53,177 nt of DNA from an uncultured Bacteroidales bacterium (GCA_944320465.1 CALUHO010000020.1:1-53177); one strand, 5' to 3'. Positions 42,160 to 51,931 are shown, counted from the first letter of the stretch. Translations and numbers: made by a program. Notes: a model not told the origin generated them from the letters alone.

Positions 42160-44902
42160 GGGGCGGCAACGGCAGGCCGTTTTCCCGGCAGATTTTCTCC
42201 AATTGTTGCAAACGCCAGGCTTGGTCGTAATTGAAGAGCGAGCCGTAAGGTTCGGCTAACTTTTCTACCAGGCCCGGCGTTTCCTTTTGCAAGTTGAAGA
42301 GCCCTCGGCAGGCCGATTCCAATTCCTTCCAGTCCCGGCCGCCCAATTTGAGCGGGATGAATGCGTCCACATTATAGATGTGCGTCTCGATATTGTGAAT
42401 TTCATCGGCTAGGATTTTGGCCTTGGCTTTGGTGATTTGCTGTTCGCCCACTTCGCAGAGCACATTCAGGTATTTCTCGTACAAGACATACTCGTTCAGC
42501 ATGAAAGCCACCTCTTCGGAATCGAATTCCTTCCAAAAGCCTGCCGGCAGCGGCATGGCGAGGAAACGGCCTAACATGAACGAACCTGCATTCAGCCCCG
42601 AACGCTGGTTTTTCCGGCAATAGGCATCGGCTCTCTTGAAGAAAGAAACCTTGTGTTCCAAAGACAGAAGTTCATAGACCCGGTACTGGTCCTGGTGCGA
42701 CCCCATATTGCTTTCCATCAGTTGGTTCACATAATCCTCGGCATGGCTTTCGAACCAATGGTTCACCAAGTCCCGGGCCGCTTCCGGGTGTTCGTTGAGG
42801 TCGTTGCGGATAAGCCGCGTGAGGGTGTTGAGGTCTACGATATCAGGCACCTTGATGGAATTGATGATGTCCATGTACTTCTGGTAGGCGGTCTTGAGGT
42901 TGATGAAGACTCGCTCCTCCTTAGGATTCATCTCTAACTGTACCCCGTGCAGGTAGTCCCAGAAGCGGGATGGACGGAACTTGGCTTTGCCTTTGAAGAT
43001 GGTGGCGTTCTTGCTGGAGAGCGTGACCCAGTCGTATTCTTCGATGCGCAGCCCGTCCTGGTTCACCAATGAGTTCCCCTCCATCCGGATCCCGTTTTCT
43101 TCCAGGCTCAGGAAGGCCGGAATCCCGTACCCGCGGCAAGCCGTCACCACATGGATGGCCGCCGGGGTCATGCTCAGGATGGCGTCCATCTCGCTGAGCA
43201 CGATGGTGTCTTCCGGAATGAACTTTTCTTTGCAAAGGCAGACTTTTTCTTCGTTCTTCCGTTTGAGTTCGAGCGCTTTGGCGGTGCTGAAACAAATCTT
43301 GGCCGAAACCGCCGAGCGCGGCAGCACATTGACCCCTTTCCCGAAGAATTGCAGTTCCGCAAAGGACGATTGGTCAATGCTTTCCGAGAAAATCTGCCGA
43401 CGGTGGTAGGGTCGGACCAATTCGCTGACCCTTTCTTTGTGAATCAGCCCTTGCTCGTACAAGGCAATCGAAGACAGCAGGGCGGCCCGGCCGGTCAGTT
43501 CCGATTCGTTGATTTGCAGGACGGCGAACAGGTCGGCTTTGCCGGGGATGCTTTCCGCCCCGAATTCCACGGTGACCGGCGAAGCCAGGCGTTTTTCCAG
43601 CTTGGGAAGCAGGGGGTCGAAATGGTAGATGGCCGGGAATGCCTCCTTGATTTGCGCCCGGTCGAAGTATTCGTAATCTTTCGAGGACAGGTTGCCTGTC
43701 ATGATTTCTTCGCCGAAGATGTCCGGGTAGCTTTCTATCTGCACGCCCAAGCCGGTCCGGGAATGCCGGCTGTAGAGTACGCCCGGATAGGCGAAATCAC
43801 TTCCGATAGTCCAGACCATCTTCTGCAATAGCAGCGAGGGATAGGCGATGCGGCCTTGCATGAAGGTGGCCAGCAGCGATTGGTTGTTGCTGTAGAAACG
43901 GGCGATATGCAGCAGGTATTGGTAAATCTGCTCGAAAGCATCGTCCAAGACGGCTTTCCCGTTGGGATAGGTTTCGATGTCCGCCTCCACTTGCCGCAGC
44001 AGGTCTTTGTGCTGGGCGATTTGCCTTTCCTCGATGCCGCTTTCGTAAGGGTGCGCCTTTCCGGAAAGCATCTTGTATAGGTTCATCAGGTTGTTCCAGT
44101 AGATACGGGTGGCCATCTTTTCCGGGAACTGCCGGAGCAGGCTTCGATAGACCTGCCGGGTGGTGCCGGCGTTCAGTATCGTGGGCATCAGGCCGGGGAT
44201 GTACTGGGGCATCGTGCTGCGTAAGGCCAGAATCAGCGGGAAGCGGCCGCCCCCGAGGCTGCATCCGGTCATGATTTCCAGATTGTGCAAGGCCTCCCGC
44301 AGGTAATGCCGCTGGAAATTTGTCTTGGCGGCATTTTCCTCAGCGGCCTGCAAGGAGCGTTTGAAGAAAGCCGAGCTGAGGATGCTGAAGTCTGGGACTG
44401 CGTATCCGGCCCGCATCAGGTCGGTCAGCATCACGCCTTTGTGGCTTATCTGGTCCACGGTGTACGAATGGGGCGAGAGGGCCGAGGTCACATAGGGGTT
44501 GTCTTCCAAGGGATGGCTGTCCACGTAGCGTTTGCAGGCATCGTAAAAGTCTTTGCGGATCCGGCCGAGTTCTTCCTTGGCATGGGAATCGCCAGTCTGC
44601 TCGGCTATCAATAGCCGCAGAAAGGATTGCAAATGTTCCCGTTTGGTGCGCAGCATCAAGAAAATGTCGTACCAGCGAGGGGCGATTTCCCGTTTCTGGC
44701 TTTCGCCCGGAAGGATATAAACCACCGTGCCGGGCTTGTTGCCTTCCGGCTCCCGGTCTTTCTCGAACTCCCGCCAGCCTTTTTCAACAAAGAGTTTGAG
44801 CATGAAATAGTTGGGGTAGCTTCCCCGGATGCGGAAGTCGATGGGGGCTTGGCTCGGGTCTTGCGGCAGGCAAGGTTCTTCTATGAAGTCGGGTCGGTTC
44901 AT
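42146..44902 (-). CDS. PPDK-like PEP/pyruvate-binding domain protein lacking the PEP barrel
   Basis: 918 residues. The nucleotide-binding half resembles pyruvate phosphate dikinase: SHKGVMLTDLMRAGYAVPDFSI (GGKGAN-like), LALRST...IPGLMPTILNAG, and the phosphohistidine domain with the probable catalytic His near residue 584 in AIHVVTACRGYGIPAF. The usual C-terminal TIM barrel that binds PEP/pyruvate is absent; the last 250 residues are instead a predicted helical region without a match I recognise. So it may carry out ATP-dependent phosphotransfer to a different acceptor. It follows the SpoU methyltransferase gene by 4 bases, so the two are co-transcribed. Confidence 0.75.
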   Translation of the reverse strand: MNRPDFIEEPCLPQDPSQAPIDFRIRGSYPNYFMLKLFVEKGWREFEKDREPEGNKPGTVVYILPGESQKREIAPRWYDIFLMLRTKREHLQSFLRLLIAEQTGDSHAKEELGRIRKDFYDACKRYVDSHPLEDNPYVTSALSPHSYTVDQISHKGVMLTDLMRAGYAVPDFSILSSAFFKRSLQAAEENAAKTNFQRHYLREALHNLEIMTGCSLGGGRFPLILALRSTMPQYIPGLMPTILNAGTTRQVYRSLLRQFPEKMATRIYWNNLMNLYKMLSGKAHPYESGIEERQIAQHKDLLRQVEADIETYPNGKAVLDDAFEQIYQYLLHIARFYSNNQSLLATFMQGRIAYPSLLLQKMVWTIGSDFAYPGVLYSRHSRTGLGVQIESYPDIFGEEIMTGNLSSKDYEYFDRAQIKEAFPAIYHFDPLLPKLEKRLASPVTVEFGAESIPGKADLFAVLQINESELTGRAALLSSIALYEQGLIHKERVSELVRPYHRRQIFSESIDQSSFAELQFFGKGVNVLPRSAVSAKICFSTAKALELKRKNEEKVCLCKEKFIPEDTIVLSEMDAILSMTPAAIHVVTACRGYGIPAFLSLEENGIRMEGNSLVNQDGLRIEEYDWVTLSSKNATIFKGKAKFRPSRFWDYLHGVQLEMNPKEERVFINLKTAYQKYMDIINSIKVPDIVDLNTLTRLIRNDLNEHPEAARDLVNHWFESHAEDYVNQLMESNMGSHQDQYRVYELLSLEHKVSFFKRADAYCRKNQRSGLNAGSFMLGRFLAMPLPAGFWKEFDSEEVAFMLNEYVLYEKYLNVLCEVGEQQITKAKAKILADEIHNIETHIYNVDAFIPLKLGGRDWKELESACRGLFNLQKETPGLVEKLAEPYGSLFNYDQAWRLQQLEKICRENGLPLPPPNES

Positions 44903-44906
44903 GGCA

Positions 44907-45458
44907 TCAAGGCTTAAGGGGGTTCAGATAGGCTTGGAATGCTTGCCAGAGCACGATGCCGATGGTGACGGAAATGTTGAACGAATGCTTGGTGCCGAAC
45001 TGCGGGATTTCCAAAGCCCCGTCGCAGGCATCCACCACATCCTGTCGGATTCCTTCCACTTCGTTGCCGAAGACGAAAGCGGTCTTTTCCCCGGCCGGGA
45101 TGGCGAAATCCTGCAAGGGCGTGCTGTTTTCCACCTGTTCCACGGCATAGACCTTGTATCCCTTGGCTTTGAGTTCGGCCACGGCTTGCAACGTATCCTC
45201 GTAGTGTTGCCAGTCCACGCTCAAGGTCGCGCCCAAGGCGGCTTTCTCTATTTCCCGGTGCGGAGGCACGGCGGTAATCCCGCAAAGGCAGAGTTTTTCC
45301 ACGCGGAAGGCATCGCAAGTCCGGAAACAGGAACCTATGTTGTGCATGCTCCGCACGTTATCCAGGATTATGCAGAGAGGGTATTTGTCAGCTTCCTTGA
45401 ACTGGGCTGTGTTCATCCGCCCCAGTTCCTGCATGGTTTTGAGTCTATGTTGTGTCAT
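44907..45458 (-). CDS. SpoU/TrmH family RNA 2'-O-methyltransferase
   Basis: 183 residues. The three SpoU motifs are present: NVRSMHNIGSCFRTCDAF, FVFGNEVEGIRQDVV and IPQFGTKHSFNISVTIGIVLW, which form the knotted S-adenosylmethionine site. It methylates the ribose of a tRNA or rRNA position that cannot be named from sequence. First gene of a two-gene transcript with the PPDK-like gene; a promoter is seen at 45494-45526. Confidence 0.92.
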   Translation of the reverse strand: MTQHRLKTMQELGRMNTAQFKEADKYPLCIILDNVRSMHNIGSCFRTCDAFRVEKLCLCGITAVPPHREIEKAALGATLSVDWQHYEDTLQAVAELKAKGYKVYAVEQVENSTPLQDFAIPAGEKTAFVFGNEVEGIRQDVVDACDGALEIPQFGTKHSFNISVTIGIVLWQAFQAYLNPLKP

Positions 45459-46020
45459 GGCTTGGGTTTTGCAAGTTTTGTTTTCCTTCCGGGCAAAGGT
45501 AAGAATGTTTGAGAAGCTGTTTTAAATTTGTCTTTTCCGGATGGTAAGAAACTTTGGACAGCTTCTGGAATTTGGGAGTTGAATTTTTTGCGGTTCCGGG
45601 ATAGGATTAGAGGCTGGAGCTTTGTTTTGTGTTTGGGGAGAACTGTTCGTTTTGGACTGCCTGGTTCGGGTAAGGCGTGGGTAAGGGTCGTACCGGGTGA
45701 GCCGGAGGGATTCGGGGTGGTTGCCTTGGATGGAATCCGGCTGGAGGTTCAGGACAAGCATGGCCGGATTGCATCGCCATCCCTTGCATCGGCACATCCA
45801 TGAGCCAAGAAGACCAAGAGGTTGGTTTTCGTAAACGAATTTGATGCGGTTGCTTTGGTGGAGGTCTGGATAATCTCTGGAAATGCGTATATTTACTATT
45901 TTTGTTTTCTTGGAAACAAGATGGAAAACTTTGTCCATCGTTTACGCCGGTTGTAGAGGTAATCAACAACTTCGCAATTTGGATTTTGTTGGTTTGTAGT
46001 AATTTGAAAGGCAAAAAACT
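45459..46020. other. Divergent intergenic region
   Basis: 562 bases. It holds the SpoU promoter, a solo end of the 203-bp-type element (45513-45529) and TATTTTTG (45897-45904), a possible -7 element for the AAA ATPase at 46021 without a clear partner. No gene is supported. Confidence 0.5.
45494..45526 (-). promoter_or_regulatory. Promoter of the SpoU operon
   Basis: Minus-strand TACCTTTG (45494-45501) with TTTA (45523-45526) at a 21-base spacing. The -7 element is perfect; the upstream one has one mismatch to TTTG and lies within the solo repeat end. Confidence 0.5.
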
Positions 46021-47562
46021 ATGTTATACCCGATTGGAGTCCAAGATTTTGAAAAAATCCGCCAAGGCGGTTACACTTATGTGGATAAGACAGATTTGAT
46101 TTACGAGATAGTCAAAACGGGTGGATATTATTTCCTGAGCCGCCCCCGTCGTTTCGGCAAAAGTTTGTTGGTTTCGACCTTGGAAGCCTATTTCCAGGGG
46201 AAACGAGATCTTTTCCAAGGCTTGGCCATCGGGAATCTGGAGAAGGATTGGGCTTCCTATCCGGTGCTGCATTTGGATTTGAGCGGGAAGGAATACAACA
46301 GCATGGAAGATTTGGAGGTTCGTTTGGATCGGCATTTGAGTCTTTGGGAGACGTCTTTTGAAGTTAGGAAACGTTACCCAATGGCGGATGCCCGTTTTTC
46401 GGACGTCCTTGATGCAGCTTATGAGAAAACGGGCAAGCCGGTGGTGGTTTTAATCGATGAATACGACAAGCCATTGCTGGATGCGGCAGGTAACGAGCCG
46501 TTGCGGGAAGCCTTCCGCAGCCGCCTGCAAGGCTTTTACAGTGTGATGAAAAGCCAGGATGGAAAGCTCCGTTTCGGTTTTCTGACCGGGGTTACAAAAT
46601 TGGGGAAACTCAGCATTTTCAGCGGGCTCAACAATTTGGAAGACATCTCGATGCTTCGGGCTTATTCCGACCTGTGCGGCATCTCGGAGGCCGACCTCCA
46701 TGCGTATTTCGAGGGGAGCGTGCGGGAACTGGCTTCGGCCAATGGGCTTTCGGAGGCCGATTGCTACGCGCAACTGAAAAACTATTATGATGGCTACCAT
46801 TTTGCGCCCGACACGCCGGGGATATATAATCCGTTCAGCCTGCTCCGATGCCTCAAGAGCCAGGAATTCGGGGACTATTGGTACGAAACGGGCACGCCGA
46901 CCTTCGTCATCAAGGCCTTGAAACAGGGACGTTACAACTTGGAGGACTTGTCGTTGACCCCGGTGCCGCCATCCATGCTGAGCGGAGTCAATGCCGACGA
47001 TTCGGACCCGGTGCCGGTGCTTTACCAGAGCGGTTACCTGACCATCAAGTCTTATAATCCCCGGACGCGGGAGTACACCTTGGGCTATCCGAACCAGGAG
47101 GTGGAGCGGGGATTCGTGGAGGGCCTGGCGAACGTTTACGTGCCATCGGCCCGCTACAACAGCTCGTTTGCGGTGCGGAATTTCGTTCATGATTTCGAGG
47201 CGGGCGACGCGGAGGGGTTGATGGTCCGCTTCGAGGCTTTTTTTGCCGATGCCGATTACGCTATCGTGGGGGATGCGGAGCTGTATTTCCAGAACACGAT
47301 GTACGTGGTGTGCAAGCTGATGGGTCAATACGTGGAGGTGGAACGCCGGACCAGCGCCGGGCGGATGGACATCGTGGTCCAAACGGAAAGATACGTTTAC
47401 GTGATGGAGCTGAAGCGGGACGGGAGCGCGGAGGAAGCCTTGCAACAGATTGAGGCCAAGGGGTATGCTAAACCTTTTGCATCTGACCCTCGCAAGCTTT
47501 TCAAGATTGGGGTCAACTTTTCCAGCAAGACCCGGCGGATTGAGGAGTGGAAGATTCAGTAA
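46021..47562 (+). CDS. AAA-ATPase-like protein with C-terminal PD-(D/E)XK nuclease-like domain
   Basis: 513 residues. The N-terminus (IGVQDFEKIRQGGYTYVDKTDLIYEIV) and Walker A region (SRPRRFGKSLLVSTLEAYF, where RRFGKS replaces GKS/T) are the hallmark of the AAA-ATPase_like family; Walker B is VVVLIDEYDKPL. The end has the PDDEXK_9 pattern AGRMDIVVQTERYVYVMELK. Very abundant in Bacteroidales; function not established. It is a single-gene unit with no partner gene beside it. Confidence 0.92.
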   Translation: MLYPIGVQDFEKIRQGGYTYVDKTDLIYEIVKTGGYYFLSRPRRFGKSLLVSTLEAYFQGKRDLFQGLAIGNLEKDWASYPVLHLDLSGKEYNSMEDLEVRLDRHLSLWETSFEVRKRYPMADARFSDVLDAAYEKTGKPVVVLIDEYDKPLLDAAGNEPLREAFRSRLQGFYSVMKSQDGKLRFGFLTGVTKLGKLSIFSGLNNLEDISMLRAYSDLCGISEADLHAYFEGSVRELASANGLSEADCYAQLKNYYDGYHFAPDTPGIYNPFSLLRCLKSQEFGDYWYETGTPTFVIKALKQGRYNLEDLSLTPVPPSMLSGVNADDSDPVPVLYQSGYLTIKSYNPRTREYTLGYPNQEVERGFVEGLANVYVPSARYNSSFAVRNFVHDFEAGDAEGLMVRFEAFFADADYAIVGDAELYFQNTMYVVCKLMGQYVEVERRTSAGRMDIVVQTERYVYVMELKRDGSAEEALQQIEAKGYAKPFASDPRKLFKIGVNFSSKTRRIEEWKIQ

Positions 47563-48189
47563 CGCAGTGCTGTGTTCGAAGAGATAGAGTGTTTTCACGC
47601 AAGCCGACACACAGGCTGGTAACCTGATTTTCCGTTTGTCCTACTGTATCATCTCCGTGCAAACACATTCTCGCGCCCCTTGAACAGATTGCGGAACACA
47701 TTCGCTTTTTCTTCCAAAGACAAATGTTGCTTGATGGTTTGTTGTTCCATGGGATTGCTGTTTAGCAATGCTTCCAAAGTAGACACGCCGGGACTGTTTC
47801 CGATCGGGAAAATGAGGCTTACGGGCATCTTGCCCGCTTCTGCCCGTGTCCTGCTCCTCGCTACGCCTCGACGTAGCCCGCTGCGCCTTCGGCTATGCGA
47901 GAATCATGCTGTATGACACAAGCGGACAATCTTCCCAAAGTCTGATGACCGATTTGGGTTGAAAAGAGTTTTGTAACCCGTGGCAACCCAGAGCACAGAT
48001 CTCAGGCCAACTCCGCAACGCAACAAAATCGTAACAAAGATTTGTTTACTTTGTAGTTTCCAAAAGACTGTCCACGGTTATCACGATATTCGAGAGGAAC
48101 AGTCTGTTCTTAGCCTTTCCGCTTTTCCGGAAGGGACCCATGACGGCAATGCACCCGATACCGGCATCGCCCGCTAAAAACATAAAGCC
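47563..48189. other. Intergenic region with a decayed element copy
   Basis: 627 bases upstream of ppk1. Apart from the decayed 193-bp element nothing was recognised; a reading frame inside the element is not a gene. Confidence 0.5.
47780..47958 (-). mobile_element. 193-bp miniature element, decayed copy 4
   Basis: About 179 bases match the element in the orientation of copy 3 with many substitutions. The left terminal repeat is lost; the right end still reads TGATGACCGATTTGGG. No target duplication is left. It is older than the three full copies. Confidence 0.8.
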
Positions 48190-50544
48190 ATGACCCAGAA
48201 GAAGAAAAATCTCCCAGTCTTGGAACGGGATTTGAGTTGGATGTATTTCAACCGCCGCATCTTGCAAGAAGCTTGTAAGGACAATGTGCCCTTGTTGGAA
48301 CGCCTTTCCTTTCTCGGTATTTATTCCAACAATTTGGATGAATTTTTCCGGGTCCGGATGGCGACCCAAAGCCGTATTGCCGAGTACCGGGACCGTTTCG
48401 ACAACAAGGAAAGCCAAGCCGCGCTTAAGCTCATCAAGAAAATAAACAAGCTCAACAGCCTCTATTCCAAGGAATATTCGGAAGCCGTGGAACACGTGAC
48501 CGACCTGTTGCGGACGGAAAACATCTATTTGATTTCCGAAAAGGAGGTCACGCCCGACCAGAAGGCTTTCGTGCAGGATTTTTATCGCCGCAAGCTCAAC
48601 GGCTTCGTGGTTCCGATTTGGTTCAGCGCCACCAAAGAGCTCGGCAATGAAACCGATGAAAGCATCTATCTGGCTGTGAGGATGCGGGGCGGGAACCAGA
48701 AGCCGCAGGAAGATTACGCCTTCCTCGAAGTTCCCGTCAAGATTTGCGGCCGTTTCGTGCGCTTGCCGGACAAGGACGGGAAAAGCTATCTGATGTATGT
48801 GGACGATGTGGTGCGCTGCTGCCTTCCCTTGGTCTTTGCCGGACTGGGCTATGAGGAATTCGATGCCTATGCTTTCAAGTTCACGCGCGATGCCGAGATG
48901 GAGATAGACAACGACCCGAGGAACGGGGTCTTGCAAAAGATTTCCAAAGGTTTGAAAACCAGAAAGCGGGGCGAGCCTTTGCGGGTGGTTTACGATGCCA
49001 CGATGCCCAAGGAACTCCAGAAGCGGGTGTTCCGTCTGATGGACTTGGATAAGCTGGATACCGTGCTGGGTGGAGGCAGATACCAGAACCACAAAGACCT
49101 GATGTCGTTCCCGGACTGTGGCAAGAAAAACCTCAAATACCCGGATTGGCCTTCCTTGGTGAAGCCCGAGCTGGACGGGCCGGACTGCATCCTGGACAAG
49201 ATTCGGGAACAAGACCGGTTCCTGCATGTGCCTTATCATAGTTTCGATGCTTTTGTCCGGGTCTTGCAGGAGGCGGCCATCAACCGCCGGGTCAAGAGCA
49301 TCAAGATTTCCCTGTACCGTTTGGCGCGGGAGTCGAAAGTCGTGAAAGCCTTGATTGGCGCGGCTCGTAACGGTAAGAAAGTGACGGTGGTCATTGAATT
49401 GCTGGCACGTTTCGACGAGGTTTCCAACATCGAGTGGTCCAAGAAGATGCAGGAAGCCGGTATCAAGGTGGTGTTCGGGGTCGAGGGCTTGAAAGTCCAT
49501 TCCAAGATTCTGCATATCGGCATGAAGACCGGACCCGACATTGCTTGCATCAGTACCGGGAACTTCCACGAGGGTAATGCCCGTACTTATACCGATTGCA
49601 TTTTGATGACGGCAGCCGAGCGCATTACCAAGGACGTGTCCGCGGTTTTCGATTTCATCGAGCGGCCTTACCGGCAGGCGCGTTTCCGGGAGCTTCTGGT
49701 GTCGCCCAACCGTATGCGCAACAAATTCGAGCAGCTGATCCAGAATGAGATTCTGAACAAAAAAGCGGGGAAGCCGGCGTATATCAAGGTGAAAGTGAAC
49801 CATATCACTGACTTGAAGATGGTGTCGAAGCTCTACGAGGCGGCCCAGTGCGGGGTCGAGGTGGATTTGCTGGTCCGGGGAAATTGTTCCTTGATGCCGG
49901 AGAAGGCAGGTTTGTCCGACCACATGAAGGTTTGCGGTATCATCGACCGCTATTTGGAACACGCGCGCATCTTCATTTTTGCCAATGGAGGGAACGAGTT
50001 GGTTTACATGGGTTCTGCGGACTGGATGACCCGGAACCTCGACAATCGGATTGAAGTCGTCACCCCGGTTTACGATGCCCGGATCAAAGAAGAATTGAAA
50101 CTGATTGTGGACTATGGTTTGGCGGATACTTCCCAGGGCCGTTTGGTGGATGGCAGTGGGGAAAACCTGCCTTGGAAAGGTTTGCTTGAAACCGACTTGG
50201 AACCCAAGCGTTTCCGCTCCCAGGAGGCTTTGTATGCGCATTACGCGGCGGAAATGGCAGGAAGTGAAGCTCCGGGAGCTTTATCCGAGGATGCCGGAAC
50301 CGGCACGGCTTCCGAGCTACCGGTCTCCGGAACACGAGGACGCAAGGCAACGGCTTCCAAGTCCCGGCAGTCCGGAAGTTCGGCCTTGGTTTCCACGGAA
50401 AAGGATCCCAAGCAGGGAACCCGGACGCGGACGGGAAAGAGTACCAAAGCCGTTCAGGCGCAGCCGGAAGAAGAGGCAAAACCGGATAAAGGGCTGGTAT
50501 CGGGAAAGGTGGCGCGTTCCCGGCCCCGGAACACAAAGTCCTGA
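48190..50544 (+). CDS. ppk1: Polyphosphate kinase 1
   Basis: 784 residues. PPK1 makes polyphosphate from ATP. The N-terminal helical domain begins LERDLSWMYFNRRILQEA; the autophosphorylated histidine is His437 in HSKILHIG and the second active-site histidine is in HARIFIFANGG near residue 592, positions almost identical to E. coli Ppk. The last roughly 95 residues are a low-complexity, Ser/Thr/Lys/Arg-rich tail (for example GTRGRKATASKSRQ) beyond the normal family end. An exopolyphosphatase gene follows 215 bases later. Confidence 0.96.
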   Translation: MTQKKKNLPVLERDLSWMYFNRRILQEACKDNVPLLERLSFLGIYSNNLDEFFRVRMATQSRIAEYRDRFDNKESQAALKLIKKINKLNSLYSKEYSEAVEHVTDLLRTENIYLISEKEVTPDQKAFVQDFYRRKLNGFVVPIWFSATKELGNETDESIYLAVRMRGGNQKPQEDYAFLEVPVKICGRFVRLPDKDGKSYLMYVDDVVRCCLPLVFAGLGYEEFDAYAFKFTRDAEMEIDNDPRNGVLQKISKGLKTRKRGEPLRVVYDATMPKELQKRVFRLMDLDKLDTVLGGGRYQNHKDLMSFPDCGKKNLKYPDWPSLVKPELDGPDCILDKIREQDRFLHVPYHSFDAFVRVLQEAAINRRVKSIKISLYRLARESKVVKALIGAARNGKKVTVVIELLARFDEVSNIEWSKKMQEAGIKVVFGVEGLKVHSKILHIGMKTGPDIACISTGNFHEGNARTYTDCILMTAAERITKDVSAVFDFIERPYRQARFRELLVSPNRMRNKFEQLIQNEILNKKAGKPAYIKVKVNHITDLKMVSKLYEAAQCGVEVDLLVRGNCSLMPEKAGLSDHMKVCGIIDRYLEHARIFIFANGGNELVYMGSADWMTRNLDNRIEVVTPVYDARIKEELKLIVDYGLADTSQGRLVDGSGENLPWKGLLETDLEPKRFRSQEALYAHYAAEMAGSEAPGALSEDAGTGTASELPVSGTRGRKATASKSRQSGSSALVSTEKDPKQGTRTRTGKSTKAVQAQPEEEAKPDKGLVSGKVARSRPRNTKS

Positions 50545-50759
50545 GGGCTGTTTGAAAGCTCTTGCTGTTTATTCGTTGTTTGTCATTCACTTGCGTGGAT
50601 GATAAGCGAGCGTGGAAAACAGGTTTCGTTACTGGCAAGCTGTCGGTTCAACTTTTGGTTGGGCAACCCGGTTTCCCGGGCATCATGAAGAAGCTCCTAT
50701 CCAGATATGTACCGACAAAGGTCTTTATTCGGATTGAACCTGTCATTAATTGATTGGAA

Positions 50760-51695
50760 ATGAAAAAGACAAAGAAGAAAATCCTGACTTACGCGGCCAT
50801 CGACATCGGGTCGAACGCCGTCCGGCTCCTGATAAAGCAGATTGACGAAAAGTCGGCAAACAAGTTTTCCAAGCTTTGCATGTTGCGCGTGCCTCTGCGC
50901 TTGGGTTTCGATGTGTTCGCCACCAGCAAGATCAGTCCGGAGAAAGAACGCAAGATGCTCCGCCTGATGAAGGCTTACCGCCTTCTGATGAAAGTCTACG
51001 AGGTGGACGATTACCGCGCTTGCGCCACATCGGCCATGCGCGATGCTTCCAACGGCAAGGAGATTATTGCCAAGATAGAGAAAAGCACGGGCATCAAGAT
51101 AGAGATTATCGACGGGCAGGAAGAAGCCAGGATCATTTACAACAACCATATCGAGTACATGGGCGACCGCCATGGCAACTACATGTATGTGGACGTGGGA
51201 GGGGGCAGCACCGAAGTCAACTTCCTTTCCGGCGGCAAGCTCCTTTTCTCGCATTCTTACAATATCGGTACGGTCCGGATGCTGAATCAGGCCGTGAAGG
51301 AGATGCAATGGGAAGACCTTCAGCGCGATATGGAGAAACTTGCCAAGAAGTACCCCGATATCTCCATTATCGGTTCGGGCGGCAACATCAACAAGCTTTA
51401 CCGTTTGGCGAGGGTCAAGGACAGGGAAGCTTTGGCGATGCCGGTCTCGGAGCTGAAACGCCTGTATAACGAGCTCAAGGATATGTCTTTGCAGGAACGC
51501 ATGGATGCCTTCGAACTCAAGGCTGACCGGGCGGACGTTATCGTGCCGGCTTCCGAGATATTCCTGGCCATATCCTCTTTTGTGAAGGCTGATACGATAT
51601 ATGTTCCGGTCATCGGTCTGGCCGACGGCATCATCGACGGCCTCTATGCCAAGAACCGTCTTGTCCGGCCGAAGGACCAAGCCGAGAAGAATTAA
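50760..51695 (+). CDS. ppx: Exopolyphosphatase (Ppx/GppA family)
   Basis: 311 residues from ATG 50760. It contains the ASKHA-fold phosphate loops DIGSNAVRLLI, a conserved ATSAMRDASNG, the acidic EEARIIYN and DVGGGSTEV, and GSGGNINKL, all typical of Ppx/GppA. It has only the two core domains, the short class of the family. It removes terminal phosphates from polyphosphate or converts pppGpp to ppGpp. Its position just after ppk1 supports a polyphosphate role. Confidence 0.93.
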   Translation: MKKTKKKILTYAAIDIGSNAVRLLIKQIDEKSANKFSKLCMLRVPLRLGFDVFATSKISPEKERKMLRLMKAYRLLMKVYEVDDYRACATSAMRDASNGKEIIAKIEKSTGIKIEIIDGQEEARIIYNNHIEYMGDRHGNYMYVDVGGGSTEVNFLSGGKLLFSHSYNIGTVRMLNQAVKEMQWEDLQRDMEKLAKKYPDISIIGSGGNINKLYRLARVKDREALAMPVSELKRLYNELKDMSLQERMDAFELKADRADVIVPASEIFLAISSFVKADTIYVPVIGLADGIIDGLYAKNRLVRPKDQAEKN

Positions 51696-51781
51696 GCCGG
51701 CCTAATCCTTTTCCGGGATTCCCCAACACTTCTTCAGGATACGGACAATGTCGTTGTATTTCCGTTTCCCTTGTGCCAAAT

Positions 51782-51876
51782 CGCAATTTTCGGTAGAATT
51801 TCGTGGTTGTAACCGCAATTTTCGGTAGAATTTTGTGGTTGTAATCGCAATTTTCGGTAGAATTTTGTGGTTGAAT
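51782..51876 (+). repeat. Three tandem 32-bp repeats
   Basis: Unit starting CGCAATTTTCGGTAGAATTT at 51782, 51814 and 51846; the last is 31 bases. The copies differ at only a few positions. Each contains TTTTCGG and a GTGGTTG motif; in copies 2 and 3 the sequence TTTTGTGG is the potential -33 box of a promoter, and the third copy serves the ATPase gene at 51932. They have no unique spacers, so this is not a CRISPR array. Confidence 0.85.
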
Positions 51877-51896
51877 CTGTTCTTTTCTTATCTTTG
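51864..51896 (+). promoter_or_regulatory. Promoter of the second DUF4143 ATPase
   Basis: TTTG (51864-51867, inside the third tandem repeat), a 21-base spacer and TATCTTTG (51889-51896) form a full Bacteroidetes promoter. The leader would be about 30 bases. The repeats upstream could bind a regulator. Confidence 0.75.
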
Positions 51897-51931
51897 CAAG
51901 TCAATAGGATCCGCTTTATAAATTTTATGTC

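Noticed and set aside
45528..45803. 91-codon plus-strand frame between the SpoU gene and the AAA-ATPase
   Set aside because: No family pattern; it starts with a non-ATG codon inside a repeat end and overlaps the SpoU promoter region.
46450..47610. 386-codon minus-strand open frame
   Set aside because: Antisense to the AAA-ATPase/PDDEXK gene; no recognisable domain.
48046..50241. Very long open frame (731 codons) on the minus strand
   Set aside because: It lies antisense to ppk1, which has all its catalytic motifs; the antisense frame is open because of GC-rich codon use and shows no family pattern.
51782..51876. CRISPR array
   Set aside because: The units follow each other directly without unique spacers and no cas genes are present.
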